64,000 bases of DNA from 2-02-FULL-55-14 sp964534125 (GCA_964534125.1 CAZHOJ010000012.1:1-64000), one strand, 5' to 3'. Shown: positions 43,191-51,763, counted from the first letter of the stretch. The notes: generated from the sequence alone by a model not told the origin. Translations and numbers: made by a program.

Positions 43191-44663
43191 CTACCGTCCC
43201 TTCTTCACGGCCTTCTGGCGCGCGAGCAGCTCGATGGTCCGGATCCTGTCCTTATAGAGGTCGTTCCGGTTGACCTTCTCCACCGACAATGCTGCATCGG
43301 TGTTCCCCTCCCACCTGCGGCAAAGATAGATCGGCTCATAGATGCGCCCGATCTGATATTCACGGGAGAGCCGGAGGGCGATGGCATAGTCCTCGCCGTA
43401 TGAGACGTTCGGAATGGGCTCCTGACGGAGAAGGAACGTCCGGAAGGCCCGGGGCGCTCCGAGGCCGTTGATGCGCAACGCATTGTTCCGGCCGTTGGAC
43501 GGCGTCCATTCACGATGATCGATCAGCCCCGGCGGGATCTCCTCGAGGTCCTTGTTGACGAGCTTGTAGGAGCCGATCACCATGGCGACGTTCTTCCCGG
43601 CGAAGCCGTCGACGATGCGCTGCAGCGTTCCCTCATCGCTGTAGATGTCGTCGGAATCCAGCTGGACCGCGTATCGGCCGCAGAATTGTGACTGGACCGC
43701 TTCGTTCCAGCATCCGCCGATCGCGAGATCATGCCGTGCGGGAATGATGTGATGCACGCGCGGGTCGCTCGCTGCGAGGTGCTTGAGGATAACGGTCGTG
43801 CGGTCCGTGGAATGATTGTCGACGACGATGACGTTGAAGGGAACGGATAATTTCTGACGCAGGACACTGTTGACCGCGTCGGCGACGGTCTTTTCCCGGT
43901 TTCGCACCGGGATGATCACGCTGGCTTCGACAGGGTATGTGCCCGGATCGCGCGGTATCGTCCTGAAGACCGGCGGCAGGTACGCGCCGATGTTCTTCAG
44001 ATGCTGCGTGACGATCTTCTCCATCTCCACCTGCACTGCCCGGTTCTTCGGGTCGACGTAGTCGAACAGCTTCTCCCCCGACGTCCGGACATCGGCTTCG
44101 ACCTTCGTGTACAGATACTCGGACAGGTGGAACACGGGATGGGCAATGGAGACCTTGAGGCGAAGGTCGTACAATCCGCCGCTCTTCACGCCACGCATCA
44201 CACCATACTTCTTCAGCGCTGCCTTGGCCGCCTTCGCGGAGAACATCATCACCGGGCCGAACTCGAACGAATCTCGAAGGCTGCCCCATTGATAATCGAT
44301 GAGCGGATGCTCGCTCCGGGCCCCTTGCTTGATCTCCACATAGTCCGCGTAGAGAAGCCCCGCGCTTGTTTGCCGGGCGACGGCGGTCATGCGTTCGAGC
44401 GCCGCCTGTCCGAACTGCATCTCATGCGGCTGCGTGATGAAGAGCAGATATTCCGAGCTGACGCGCTCGACGACCGCCGCAATGGAGCGGGAGGACAACG
44501 GCGTATCGACCTTCCGGAGCGAGACCTTCGCCCCGGAGACGGCGCCGCCTCCCTGATGAAGGACGATGATCTCCTTCACCGCTGGCGAAGCCCGCAGGGC
44601 ATCGAGCGTCAGCGTGAAGGATGGAAGGTCCGCATATGGAAGAGCAACTGTGATGGCTGACAT
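43191..44663 (-). CDS. Family 2 glycosyltransferase with N-terminal extension
   Basis: A 490-residue protein. Residues 1-220 resemble a degenerate glycosyltransferase half (FTLTLDALRASPAVKEIIVLHQGGG; YADYVEIKQG). Residues 225-460 form a GT-A domain of family GT2: VEASVIIPVRNREKTVADAVNSVL, FNVIVVDNHSTDRT and the metal-binding QLDSDDIYSDEG (DXD type). No membrane segment. The donor and acceptor are unknown. It is 7 bases from the DUF4922 gene and 28 from the sugar kinase gene, in the same operon. A cytosolic glycosyltransferase in a salvage operon is unexpected and may reuse the activated sugar. Confidence 0.85.
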   Translation of the reverse strand: MSAITVALPYADLPSFTLTLDALRASPAVKEIIVLHQGGGAVSGAKVSLRKVDTPLSSRSIAAVVERVSSEYLLFITQPHEMQFGQAALERMTAVARQTSAGLLYADYVEIKQGARSEHPLIDYQWGSLRDSFEFGPVMMFSAKAAKAALKKYGVMRGVKSGGLYDLRLKVSIAHPVFHLSEYLYTKVEADVRTSGEKLFDYVDPKNRAVQVEMEKIVTQHLKNIGAYLPPVFRTIPRDPGTYPVEASVIIPVRNREKTVADAVNSVLRQKLSVPFNVIVVDNHSTDRTTVILKHLAASDPRVHHIIPARHDLAIGGCWNEAVQSQFCGRYAVQLDSDDIYSDEGTLQRIVDGFAGKNVAMVIGSYKLVNKDLEEIPPGLIDHREWTPSNGRNNALRINGLGAPRAFRTFLLRQEPIPNVSYGEDYAIALRLSREYQIGRIYEPIYLCRRWEGNTDAALSVEKVNRNDLYKDRIRTIELLARQKAVKKGR

Positions 44664-44691
44664 GACGAATAGGTCCGGTTAGAACAACAGT

Positions 44692-45621
44692 TCAGAGAAG
44701 GCGCAGCGCCATCAGCGATGCACCATGAACGGGAGGCGCATCGGGCGGAAGGACCTTCACCTGCGGGCACGTCCGGCGCAGCGCACGACGGACAGCCGCT
44801 GAGAATACATTCTTTGATGAGAGCACACTGCCGACGAACACGAGCGGCACCTTGGACCTTTTTCCCAGCGCGGCGGCAACGGGCTGGATGACATCCACGA
44901 GCGATGTTGCTGTTCTGCTGAGGATCTCGCGGGCGACAGTATCCTTCTTCGCGGCCGCTTTCGTTACAAGGGGGGCCACGGATGCAACGTCGAATCCCTC
45001 TTTATATATGGCGCGGATGATGTCCTGCTGGGTTCTCAGGCCGGCGGCCCTCGCAAGCATCGTTCGGAGCATGGATCTCCGGCCCCGCCCGTCCAGCTCC
45101 GCCGCGACGGCCCGGAACAGTTCGATGCCGAGAGTATACCCGCTCCCTTCGTCTCCGATGATCCTTCCCCAACCGCCCGAGCGGACGACGCGTCCCCTCC
45201 GGTCCTTGCCGAACACGATCGACCCTGTTCCGGCGATAACGATGATGCCTGGTCCGCCCGAAAATGCTCCTTCGAGGGCGATGCGTGCGTCACTCTCGAC
45301 CGCAACGCGCCGTATCCTCAGGCCGCGTCGCCGGGCTTCCGCACGTACAGCCGCCGCCATCCGCTCCTGGTCATACGCGCGCCCGGCACCCGTCAGACCG
45401 GCCAGGACTGAACCGATATTCCCGATCGGGCATCCAACACTGTGGCAGCAGGTCTCGACGAGATCGACGATCGTCCGAGCGGCCTGTTCTGTGCCGATCA
45501 CCTGGAAATTGGAGGGTCCGCCTGAAGTGGTGGCCAGGACCCGGCCCTGAGCGTCGCACAGCTCTGCAGCCGTTTTGGTCCCGCCGCCATCGAGTCCGAT
45601 GACGTATCGAAGGGGTTTCAC
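44692..45621 (-). CDS. BadF/BadG-type sugar kinase (N-acetylglucosamine/N-acetylmuramic acid kinase-like)
   Basis: An about 309-residue ASKHA-fold kinase. The phosphate 1 loop is YVIGLDGGGTKTAAELCD, then GPSNFQVIGTEQAA, VLAGLTGAGRAYDQ, the adenosine/phosphate 2 loop IIVIAGTGSIVFGKD, and GGWGRIIGDEGSGYTLGIE, all typical of the GlcNAc/MurNAc kinase branch that includes Tannerella MurK. I chose a GTG at 45619-45621, because the family begins just before the GLDGGGT loop; another GTG at 45684 adds 21 residues. It is the first gene of the locus and faces the thioredoxin gene across the 45700-45713 palindrome. Confidence 0.86.
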   Translation of the reverse strand: MKPLRYVIGLDGGGTKTAAELCDAQGRVLATTSGGPSNFQVIGTEQAARTIVDLVETCCHSVGCPIGNIGSVLAGLTGAGRAYDQERMAAAVRAEARRRGLRIRRVAVESDARIALEGAFSGGPGIIVIAGTGSIVFGKDRRGRVVRSGGWGRIIGDEGSGYTLGIELFRAVAAELDGRGRRSMLRTMLARAAGLRTQQDIIRAIYKEGFDVASVAPLVTKAAAKKDTVAREILSRTATSLVDVIQPVAAALGKRSKVPLVFVGSVLSSKNVFSAAVRRALRRTCPQVKVLPPDAPPVHGASLMALRLL

Positions 45622-45699
45622 GGGGCTGTCATGATAGAGAGAAATGGCGGAAAGTGCAATGAAATCGCAGGTTTGTTTCCTCACCGGACATTTTTCGAT

Positions 45700-45713
45700 A
45701 CATTTTAAAATGT
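45700..45713. promoter_or_regulatory. Perfect 14-bp palindrome between divergent genes
   Basis: ACATTTTAAAATGT, preceded by the half-like ACATTTTTCGAT. It is AT-rich in a GC-rich background, 79 bases before the kinase start and 95 before the thioredoxin start. It is a candidate operator for either or both genes. Confidence 0.5.
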
Positions 45714-45807
45714 GAGAAATTTGTCGCCCCTCGCGGAATTGCAGTGCAGGGTTCCGGTGTTCAGATATCGATTGAAGTTCTCACATAACCACAGGAGAGA
45801 TACCCCT

Positions 45808-46284
45808 ATGCAACGTTTCGTCACACTCATCGCCATCCTTCTGATCCTTCCCGTCCTCGCCCTCGGAACGGATAAAAAGAAGGCACCGGATTTCTCACTG
45901 AAGACCGCTGAGGGGAAGGTGGTCTCCCTGTCCTCCCTGAAGGGGAAGGTGGTGGTCGTGAATTTCTGGGCGACGTGGTGCGGGCCGTGCCGGAAGGAGA
46001 TCCCCGATTTTATCGAGGTCTATAAAGAATATGCTCCGAAGGGACTCGAGATCGTGGGGATCGCCCTGGACACCGGCGGATGGGATGACGTCACGCCGTT
46101 CCTGAAGAAGACCCCTATCCCCTATCCTATCGTGATCGGCGACGCGTATGTGGTCCGTCCGTGGGGGAATATTCAGTACATTCCGACCACCTTCATCGTC
46201 GATAAGGAAGGCTACATCGTGACATCGCACGCAGGCATCATGAGCCGGTCGATGCTTCTCAATTCCATCACTCCTCTTCTCTGA
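45808..46284 (+). CDS. TlpA/ResA-like thiol-disulfide oxidoreductase, secreted
   Basis: A 158-residue thioredoxin-fold protein with a signal peptide or anchor (MQRFVTLIAILLILPVLALG). The active site is WATWCGPCRKEIPDF (about 52-66), followed by the peroxiredoxin-like GLEIVGIALDTGGW and the cis-proline loop IQYIPTTFIVDKEG. TlpA/ResA proteins reduce cysteines in the periplasm, including CXXCH motifs of apocytochrome c. It is separated by only three bases from dsbD, which would feed it electrons. AGGAGAG precedes the ATG. Confidence 0.93.
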   Translation: MQRFVTLIAILLILPVLALGTDKKKAPDFSLKTAEGKVVSLSSLKGKVVVVNFWATWCGPCRKEIPDFIEVYKEYAPKGLEIVGIALDTGGWDDVTPFLKKTPIPYPIVIGDAYVVRPWGNIQYIPTTFIVDKEGYIVTSHAGIMSRSMLLNSITPLL

Positions 46285-46287
46285 CCC

Positions 46288-48063
46288 ATGCGCACAGCCC
46301 TTCTGTTCTTCGTCGTGCTCCTGCTTCCGCTGCAGGCAGGAGCCCAACTGATGTCCACTGCCGACAAGGTCGACGTCTCGGTCGTTCTGTCGGCCGATGC
46401 GGTGCAGCCGGGCGGCTCGATCGACGCCGCAGTCATCCTGGACATCAGGGAGACGTGGCACATCAACTCTCACACACCAACGTATGACTACCTGATCGGC
46501 ACTGCGCTGCGGGTATCACCGGCCGAAGGATACATCATCGCCGACACCCGGTACCCGAAGGGGCATTCGCTCTTGCTCGGTTTCGCCGAGGAACCCATTT
46601 CTGTCTACGATGGCCGGTCCATCATCTTTCTTTCGCTGAAGGTCTCGCAGAAGATCGGGCCGGGCGTCGACACGATCGGCGCTGTCCTGACCATCCAGGC
46701 CTGCAACGACCAGGTGTGTCTTGCGCCATCCCGCGTGCAGGTGCCTATCATCGTCACGGTGGTCAATACGGCAACAGCCGTCAACCCCGCTCATGCGGAC
46801 ATCTTCTCGCAGATGCAGAGCGAGCAGTATGTCCACGCGAACACTGACCAGGGGGAGATCGCCACAATGCTCGAGACAGACGGCTCGCTCGTGACCCTGC
46901 TGGCCATCTTCCTCATCGGTCTCGCACTGAACCTCACCCCGTGCGTTTACCCGATGCTCTCCGTGACGGTCTCGCTGTTCGGCGGACAAACGGAGACGCG
47001 GCTCGGAAAGGTCTTTTTCAAGGCCGTCGTGTATGTGCTTGGCATTGCGACGATGTACACGGTCCTCGGCGTCTCTGCGGCGCTCAGCGGCGGACTGTTC
47101 GGGTCGTGGCTGCAAAGCCCCTTCGTCCTCGGCGGCATCGCTCTCCTGTTGTTCGGCCTGGCACTGAGCTCATTCGGCCTGTATCAGATCACCGTACCAT
47201 ATTGGGTCACGCAGCGTCTCGGAGGCCAGACAGGGACGGGACTGATCGCTCTCTATCTTTCCGGGCTTGTCGTCGGCGTGTTCGCCGCACCCTGCATCGG
47301 GCCTCCGGTCATCGCATTGCTGACGCTCGTCGGCGCAAAAGGTGACCCGCTGTTCGGTTTCCAGGTCTTCTTTGCACTGTCCATGGGCCTCGGATTCCCG
47401 TACCTCATCCTCGGCACGTTCTCGGGATTGCTGAAGAAGATCCCGAAATCGGGGCCGTGGCTCGTGTGGGTCGAGCGCATCTTCGGCGTCGTTCTCACCG
47501 GAGCGGCGCTCTTCTATCTCGCGCTTGCCATTGCGCCGCAGTACTCTGTGTATGTCGTCCCGCTGACGCTGTTCCTCGGCGGCCTGTATCTCGGCTTCTT
47601 CGACCATTCCGGCCGGGGCAAGAAGGTCATGCAGCGCGTCCAGTGGGCCTTCGGCATCGTGGCCATCGTGTTCGGCGTCGTGACGGCCCGGGCCCTCGCA
47701 AGCGATACCGTCGAATGGGAACCATTCTCCGACGACAGGCTGACGGAAGCAGCGGAGAACGGCCAGCCGGTCATCATGGATTTCTATGCCGACTGGTGTA
47801 TCCCCTGCATCGAGCTCGACCGCAATACCTTCACCGATGAGCAGGTGATCCGGGCAACGAAGGACATCGTCCGGTTCAAGGTCGACCTGACGCACTTCGA
47901 TTCACCCGAGGCCGAGGCGCTGCGCAGGCGGTTCGATGTCTCAGGTGTTCCGACGATCGTCTTCCTGTATGCGGACGGCAGCGAAGAACGGCCCTCGCGC
48001 ATCGTGGGATTCGTCCCTCCGGACGACTTCCTGAAACGGTTGGAACCGATCCTCGCACAGTAA
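46288..48063 (+). CDS. dsbD: Thiol:disulfide interchange protein DsbD
   Basis: Carries electrons from cytosolic thioredoxin across the inner membrane to periplasmic thiol proteins. 591 residues in the classic three-part form: a signal peptide and N-terminal alpha domain with its cysteine pair (QACNDQVCLAPS, about 145-156); a CcdA-like membrane domain of eight segments with LTPCVYPML and FAAPCIGPP, whose cysteines relay electrons; and a C-terminal thioredoxin domain with YADWCIPCIELD (about 503-514). It lies three bases after the TlpA-like gene and 16 before the heme c sensor kinase gene. Confidence 0.95.
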   Translation: MRTALLFFVVLLLPLQAGAQLMSTADKVDVSVVLSADAVQPGGSIDAAVILDIRETWHINSHTPTYDYLIGTALRVSPAEGYIIADTRYPKGHSLLLGFAEEPISVYDGRSIIFLSLKVSQKIGPGVDTIGAVLTIQACNDQVCLAPSRVQVPIIVTVVNTATAVNPAHADIFSQMQSEQYVHANTDQGEIATMLETDGSLVTLLAIFLIGLALNLTPCVYPMLSVTVSLFGGQTETRLGKVFFKAVVYVLGIATMYTVLGVSAALSGGLFGSWLQSPFVLGGIALLLFGLALSSFGLYQITVPYWVTQRLGGQTGTGLIALYLSGLVVGVFAAPCIGPPVIALLTLVGAKGDPLFGFQVFFALSMGLGFPYLILGTFSGLLKKIPKSGPWLVWVERIFGVVLTGAALFYLALAIAPQYSVYVVPLTLFLGGLYLGFFDHSGRGKKVMQRVQWAFGIVAIVFGVVTARALASDTVEWEPFSDDRLTEAAENGQPVIMDFYADWCIPCIELDRNTFTDEQVIRATKDIVRFKVDLTHFDSPEAEALRRRFDVSGVPTIVFLYADGSEERPSRIVGFVPPDDFLKRLEPILAQ

Positions 48064-48078
48064 GGGGAGACAGCCCGC

Positions 48079-49647
48079 GTGTTCAGGAACCTCCACATCT
48101 CCACGAAGGTCTTTCTCATCCTCGCACCGCTGCTGGTGGTGACCTTTGGTGCGGTGGTCTACTTCACGTACACCTTCCAGGAGCAGCAGGTCCTTCGGAT
48201 GGCACAGCTGTCCGCCGAATCGCAGGCGTCCATCATCAAGAAATCGCTCGTGCATATGATGCAGACGCAGGAGGAGGTCGACGATTCCTACCTCCGTCAG
48301 ATCAGTGCGAGCGGAGAGATCGAGAATCTGCAGATCATCTTCCACCTGGACAGTCTTCATCTGAAGGAACAGTATCTCACCCCCTTCCGGGTACGGAAGC
48401 TCCAGCGCCGGCAGGCGCAGGTGGGCGAGAAGGTGTCGATGTATGCCTCTGAAGTGTTCTCCGGCATGCAGCCGGTCTGGAGCATCTCCTGCGACTCGAC
48501 GGCGCATGATGACCTCACCGTTCACGCGCCCGAGTATCGACTGACGTCGCTCGAAGAGGGGATCCCCAATCCGTTCTGGACATGCGGGAAGTTGCGCATC
48601 ATCCAGCCCTTCACCGCTGAGCGCAAATGCCAGCAGTGCCACCAGGTGGAGGTCGGCACCGTCCTCGGCGCCGCGTCGATGGATATTCCCATCGGGCAGA
48701 CCGTCACGGCAATCCAGGACAACGCCGTCCGGTCCATTTCCATCTTCCTCGTACTCGTCGGCGCTGTGTCCATCCTCGGTACGTTCATCTTCCGCCGTTT
48801 CGTCGCCGTTCCTGTGGAGAAGCTGGTCGAGGCCACAAAGACCTTCAAGGTCGGCTCTGCGCAGGTACGCCTGCAGGACCAGTTCGAGAACGACGAGTTC
48901 GGCGAGCTCGCACGTTCGTTCGACGACATGCAGCTCCGTCTCAAGGAAGCACAGGATAAAGTGATCGAGCGGGAGCGGTTGTCGACCATCGGACAGATGG
49001 CCAGCGGCATCATCCATGATTTCCGCAATCCGATGACGAACATCTCCGTCGGCTTGCAGGTGCTGGAATCACAGCGGGCACTGAACGACGACAAACGCAA
49101 GGACCTGTTCAGGACCATCCGCGATTCGGTGGACCGGATGGTGCGCATGACGCAGGAGCTGCTCGAGTTCGCGCGCGGAGAGACGAGGCTGCAGTACCAG
49201 CAAGTGGAGATCGACGCGTTCGCTGCGAGGATCGAGCAGATCATCCGCCCATCGATCGAAAAGAGCGGCGTGGGTTTCAGCATCTCCGTCGAGAGGCCGA
49301 TGTCGTGCTCGCTCGACCCGGACCGCATCGAACGGTCCATCGTGAATCTCATCAACAATGCGGACGACGTGCTCAATGGAAAGGGAGATATCACCCTTCG
49401 TGTACTGTGTGAGGACGGGAAGATCGTGGTCTTCGAGGTCACGGACAACGGCCCGGGAATTCCGGAGAGCATCCAGGCGACGTTATTCGATCCATTCGTG
49501 ACGATGGGGAAGGCAAAGGGAACCGGCCTCGGGCTGGCCATAACGAAGCGCGTGGTGGAGCAGCATGGAGGGACCATCACCTTTGACACCGCACCTGGAA
49601 AGGGGACAACGTTTCGGATTCGGATACCAAACAAGAGTGGTCAGTAG
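48079..49647 (+). CDS. Sensor histidine kinase with a periplasmic heme c (CXXCH) motif
   Basis: A 522-residue membrane kinase. Membrane segment 1 is at about 11-31; a periplasmic domain of about 180 residues follows and contains the heme c attachment motif KCQQCHQVE (Cys184, Cys187, His188). Membrane segment 2 is at about 212-232, then a HAMP domain, a dimerisation helix with the phospho-accepting His313 in GIIHDFRNPMTN, and an ATPase domain (NLINNADDVL, TDNGPGIPE, KGTGLGLAITKRVVEQHGG). The motif suggests redox, NO/CO or oxygen sensing through covalent heme. No response regulator gene is adjacent. Start is GTG with AGGGGAGA upstream. The stop lies in a CAGTAG tract. Confidence 0.9.
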   Translation: MFRNLHISTKVFLILAPLLVVTFGAVVYFTYTFQEQQVLRMAQLSAESQASIIKKSLVHMMQTQEEVDDSYLRQISASGEIENLQIIFHLDSLHLKEQYLTPFRVRKLQRRQAQVGEKVSMYASEVFSGMQPVWSISCDSTAHDDLTVHAPEYRLTSLEEGIPNPFWTCGKLRIIQPFTAERKCQQCHQVEVGTVLGAASMDIPIGQTVTAIQDNAVRSISIFLVLVGAVSILGTFIFRRFVAVPVEKLVEATKTFKVGSAQVRLQDQFENDEFGELARSFDDMQLRLKEAQDKVIERERLSTIGQMASGIIHDFRNPMTNISVGLQVLESQRALNDDKRKDLFRTIRDSVDRMVRMTQELLEFARGETRLQYQQVEIDAFAARIEQIIRPSIEKSGVGFSISVERPMSCSLDPDRIERSIVNLINNADDVLNGKGDITLRVLCEDGKIVVFEVTDNGPGIPESIQATLFDPFVTMGKAKGTGLGLAITKRVVEQHGGTITFDTAPGKGTTFRIRIPNKSGQ

Positions 49648-49670
49648 GCGGTCGTCAGAAGTCAGACTGA
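49638..49670 (+). repeat. Degenerate CAGTAG tract over the histidine kinase stop codon
   Basis: GGTCAGTAGGCGGTCGTCAG and AAGTCAGACTG, with the TAG stop (49645-49647) inside the first CAGTAG. It is followed after 17 bases by the terminator. Confidence 0.55.
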
Positions 49671-49686
49671 AGCGGAATGGCACGAG

Positions 49687-49715
49687 GGCCCGGGAAACCG
49701 GGCCTTTTCTTTTTT
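49687..49715 (+). terminator. Rho-independent terminator after the TlpA-DsbD-kinase operon
   Basis: GGCCCGG-GAAA-CCGGGCC followed by TTTTCTTTTTT: a seven-pair GC stem, a stable GNRA loop and a clear U tract. Confidence 0.95.
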
Positions 49716-49811
49716 GGGGAGCAACTCTGTCAGACGACCGGAGTGCATGGCCTCTCTTTGCTCTTGCCCTTAGCCATCCGTACTTTGCACGCTCACCGCG
49801 GAGAATCCCCC

Positions 49812-51506
49812 ATGCGATCCCTGATGTCTGTCATCCTTCTCATACCCATCATCCTCAGCAGCTGCTCCCCTTCGCACGATTTCGACGTCCTGATCCGCAA
49901 CGGGACCGTGTACGACGGTCTGGGCGGACCAGGGGTCGCGGCCGACGTCGGCATTGTCAGCGACTCCATCGTGTTCATCGGAAGCGCCGGAGCCCGCACC
50001 GGCCATGTCGAAGTGGATGCGACAGGACACGCAGTTGCGCCGGGCTTCATCAACATGCTCAGCTGGGCGACAGAGACGCTTATCGAGGATGGGCGCTCAC
50101 AGGGAGACATCCGCCAGGGAGTCACCCTCGAGATCTTCGGCGAGGGGGAATCGATGGGGCCGCTCAACGAGGCAATGAAGGCGGACCTGCGCAAGCAGCA
50201 GCGCGACATCCAGTACGAAATCCCCTGGACGACGCTGGACGAATATCTCACCTACCTGACGAACAAGGGGGTCTCGACGAACGTTGCGTCGTTCATCGGA
50301 GCGACGACCATACGGGTGCACGAGCTCGGATACGAGGACCGTCCTCCGACGCCCGAAGAGCTCGAGCGCATGAAAGAGCTCGTGCGGAGGGCAATGGAGG
50401 ACGGCGCGGTCGGAGTGGGAGCCTCGCTTATCTACGCCCCCGCGTTCTACGCAAAGACCGACGAGCTCGTTGAGCTGAGCAAGGTCGCGGCAGAGAACGG
50501 CGGGCGATACATCGCACACATGCGCAGCGAGGGGAACCGCCTGCTTGAGGGTGTCGACGAGGTCATCACAATAGCCCGCGAGGCCGGTATCGGTGCCGAG
50601 ATCTACCACCTGAAAGCTGCGGGCGAAAAGAACTGGCCCAAACTGGACACGGTCATTGCAAAGGTCGAAGCTGCCCGGAAGGACGGTTTGGACATCACCG
50701 CTGACATGTACCTCTACACGGCAGGGGCGACGGGATTCGACGCCGCGATGCCTCCGTGGGTGCAGGAAGGAGGGCTCGATGCGTGGGTGGAGCGATTGAA
50801 GGACCCGGACGTTCGCAGGAAGGTCGCCCAGGAGATGCGCACGCCGACGAACGACTGGGAGAATCTCTACCTCGCAGCGGGGTCGACGGACCGGGTGCTC
50901 GTCATCGGGTTCAAGGAAGACTCGCTCAAGTACCTGACCGGCAAGACGCTGACCGAGGTCATGGCCATCCGGGGGACGAACGCTGAGGAAACGATCATGG
51001 ACCTGGTCATCGACGACCACAACCGGGTGGGCGTCGTGTACTTCCTGATGTCCGAGGAGAACGTGAAGAAGCAGATCGGCCTGCCGTGGATGGCATTCTG
51101 CTCAGACGCGGAGTCGAGCAGTCCCGAAGGGGTCTTCCTGAAATCGAATCCCCATCCGAGGGCATACGGGAATTTTTCGCGACTCCTCGGGAAATATGTG
51201 CGAGACGAGAAGGTCGTTCCGCTGGAGGAGGCCATCAGGCGGCTGACCTCCTTCCCCGCCGACAACCTGAAGCTCCAACGCCGCGGACGGCTGGCCGAGG
51301 GATACTTTGCTGATATCGTCGTGTTCGATCCTGCGACCATCCAGGACCATGCGACATTTGATACGCCGCATCAACTTTCGACCGGCGTGAAGGATGTGTT
51401 CGTGAACGGGATACAGGTGCTGAAGGACGGGGAACATACGGGGCTGTTTCCGGGACGGGTCGTGAGGGGACCGGGATGGAAGAAGACAGGAGGGAGTGCG
51501 CAGTAG
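49812..51506 (+). CDS. Amidohydrolase-superfamily lipoprotein, D-aminoacylase-like with altered metal site
   Basis: A 564-residue lipoprotein (signal MRSLMSVILLIPIILSSC) of the N-acyl-D-amino-acid deacylase group. Typical parts: FDVLIRNGTVYDGLG, TGHAVAPGFI, RYIAHMRSEG, GAEIYHLKAAGEKNW, ITADMYLYTAG, and a C-terminal RLAEGYFADIVVFDP. The HXH metal pair that normally follows PGFID is missing: the sequence reads PGFINMLSWATETL. The metal-bridging position reads GEGESMGP instead of a cysteine. Other candidate ligands (His in HMRSEG and YHLKAAG, Asp in FCSDAESS) remain, so one metal may still bind. The start at 49812 gives the lipoprotein signal; an upstream GTG/ATG in frame would run through the terminator. 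Confidence 0.85.
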   Translation: MRSLMSVILLIPIILSSCSPSHDFDVLIRNGTVYDGLGGPGVAADVGIVSDSIVFIGSAGARTGHVEVDATGHAVAPGFINMLSWATETLIEDGRSQGDIRQGVTLEIFGEGESMGPLNEAMKADLRKQQRDIQYEIPWTTLDEYLTYLTNKGVSTNVASFIGATTIRVHELGYEDRPPTPEELERMKELVRRAMEDGAVGVGASLIYAPAFYAKTDELVELSKVAAENGGRYIAHMRSEGNRLLEGVDEVITIAREAGIGAEIYHLKAAGEKNWPKLDTVIAKVEAARKDGLDITADMYLYTAGATGFDAAMPPWVQEGGLDAWVERLKDPDVRRKVAQEMRTPTNDWENLYLAAGSTDRVLVIGFKEDSLKYLTGKTLTEVMAIRGTNAEETIMDLVIDDHNRVGVVYFLMSEENVKKQIGLPWMAFCSDAESSSPEGVFLKSNPHPRAYGNFSRLLGKYVRDEKVVPLEEAIRRLTSFPADNLKLQRRGRLAEGYFADIVVFDPATIQDHATFDTPHQLSTGVKDVFVNGIQVLKDGEHTGLFPGRVVRGPGWKKTGGSAQ

Positions 51507-51535
51507 GGAGTGCGGAGAAAGCGTGTACTGCAAAC
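51488..51535 (+). repeat. Degenerate GCAGTAG/GGAGTGCG tract over the amidohydrolase stop codon
   Basis: AGGAGGGAGTGCGCAGTAG, then GGAGTGCGGAGAAAGCG, then GTACTGCAAACCG. The TAG stop (51504-51506) is inside CAGTAG, and the last residues (GGSAQ) are encoded by the tract. Confidence 0.45.
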
Positions 51536-51551
51536 CGTGAGATGGGAGGAC

Positions 51552-51763
51552 TAGAAGCTATCTCAAAAATACTCTACACAGGTTGGTTTCTCGCCCGCCT
51601 TGCCGAGCAAGGCGAGGCAGGCAAAGCTCGCAAAGAAGGCAACGCCCCTGCCTGCGGCAGGCAGGCGCAACGAAAAAATTAACATAATGTAAGGGTCCCA
51701 CGTTGCGGGCCCTCTTTTCTACCGTTGCGGTCGTTGCAAGAAATAATTTTGAGATGGCTTCTA
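51552..51763. mobile_element. MITE-like element, about 212 bp
   Basis: Terminal inverted repeats TAGAAGCTATCTCAAAA (51552-51568) and TTTTGAGATGGCTTCTA (51747-51763) match at 16 of 17 positions. A TA dinucleotide at each end may be the target duplication. Inside are the palindrome CCTGCCTGCGGCAGGCAGG (51650-51668) and a terminator-like hairpin (51692-51720). No transposase is encoded. Size and form fit a non-autonomous miniature element, possibly mobilised by an IS with matching ends elsewhere. Confidence 0.7.
51692..51720 (+). terminator. Terminator-like hairpin inside the MITE
   Basis: AGGG(T)CCC and GGGCCCT pair with one bulged base around a seven-base loop, followed by CTTTTCT. Confidence 0.5.
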
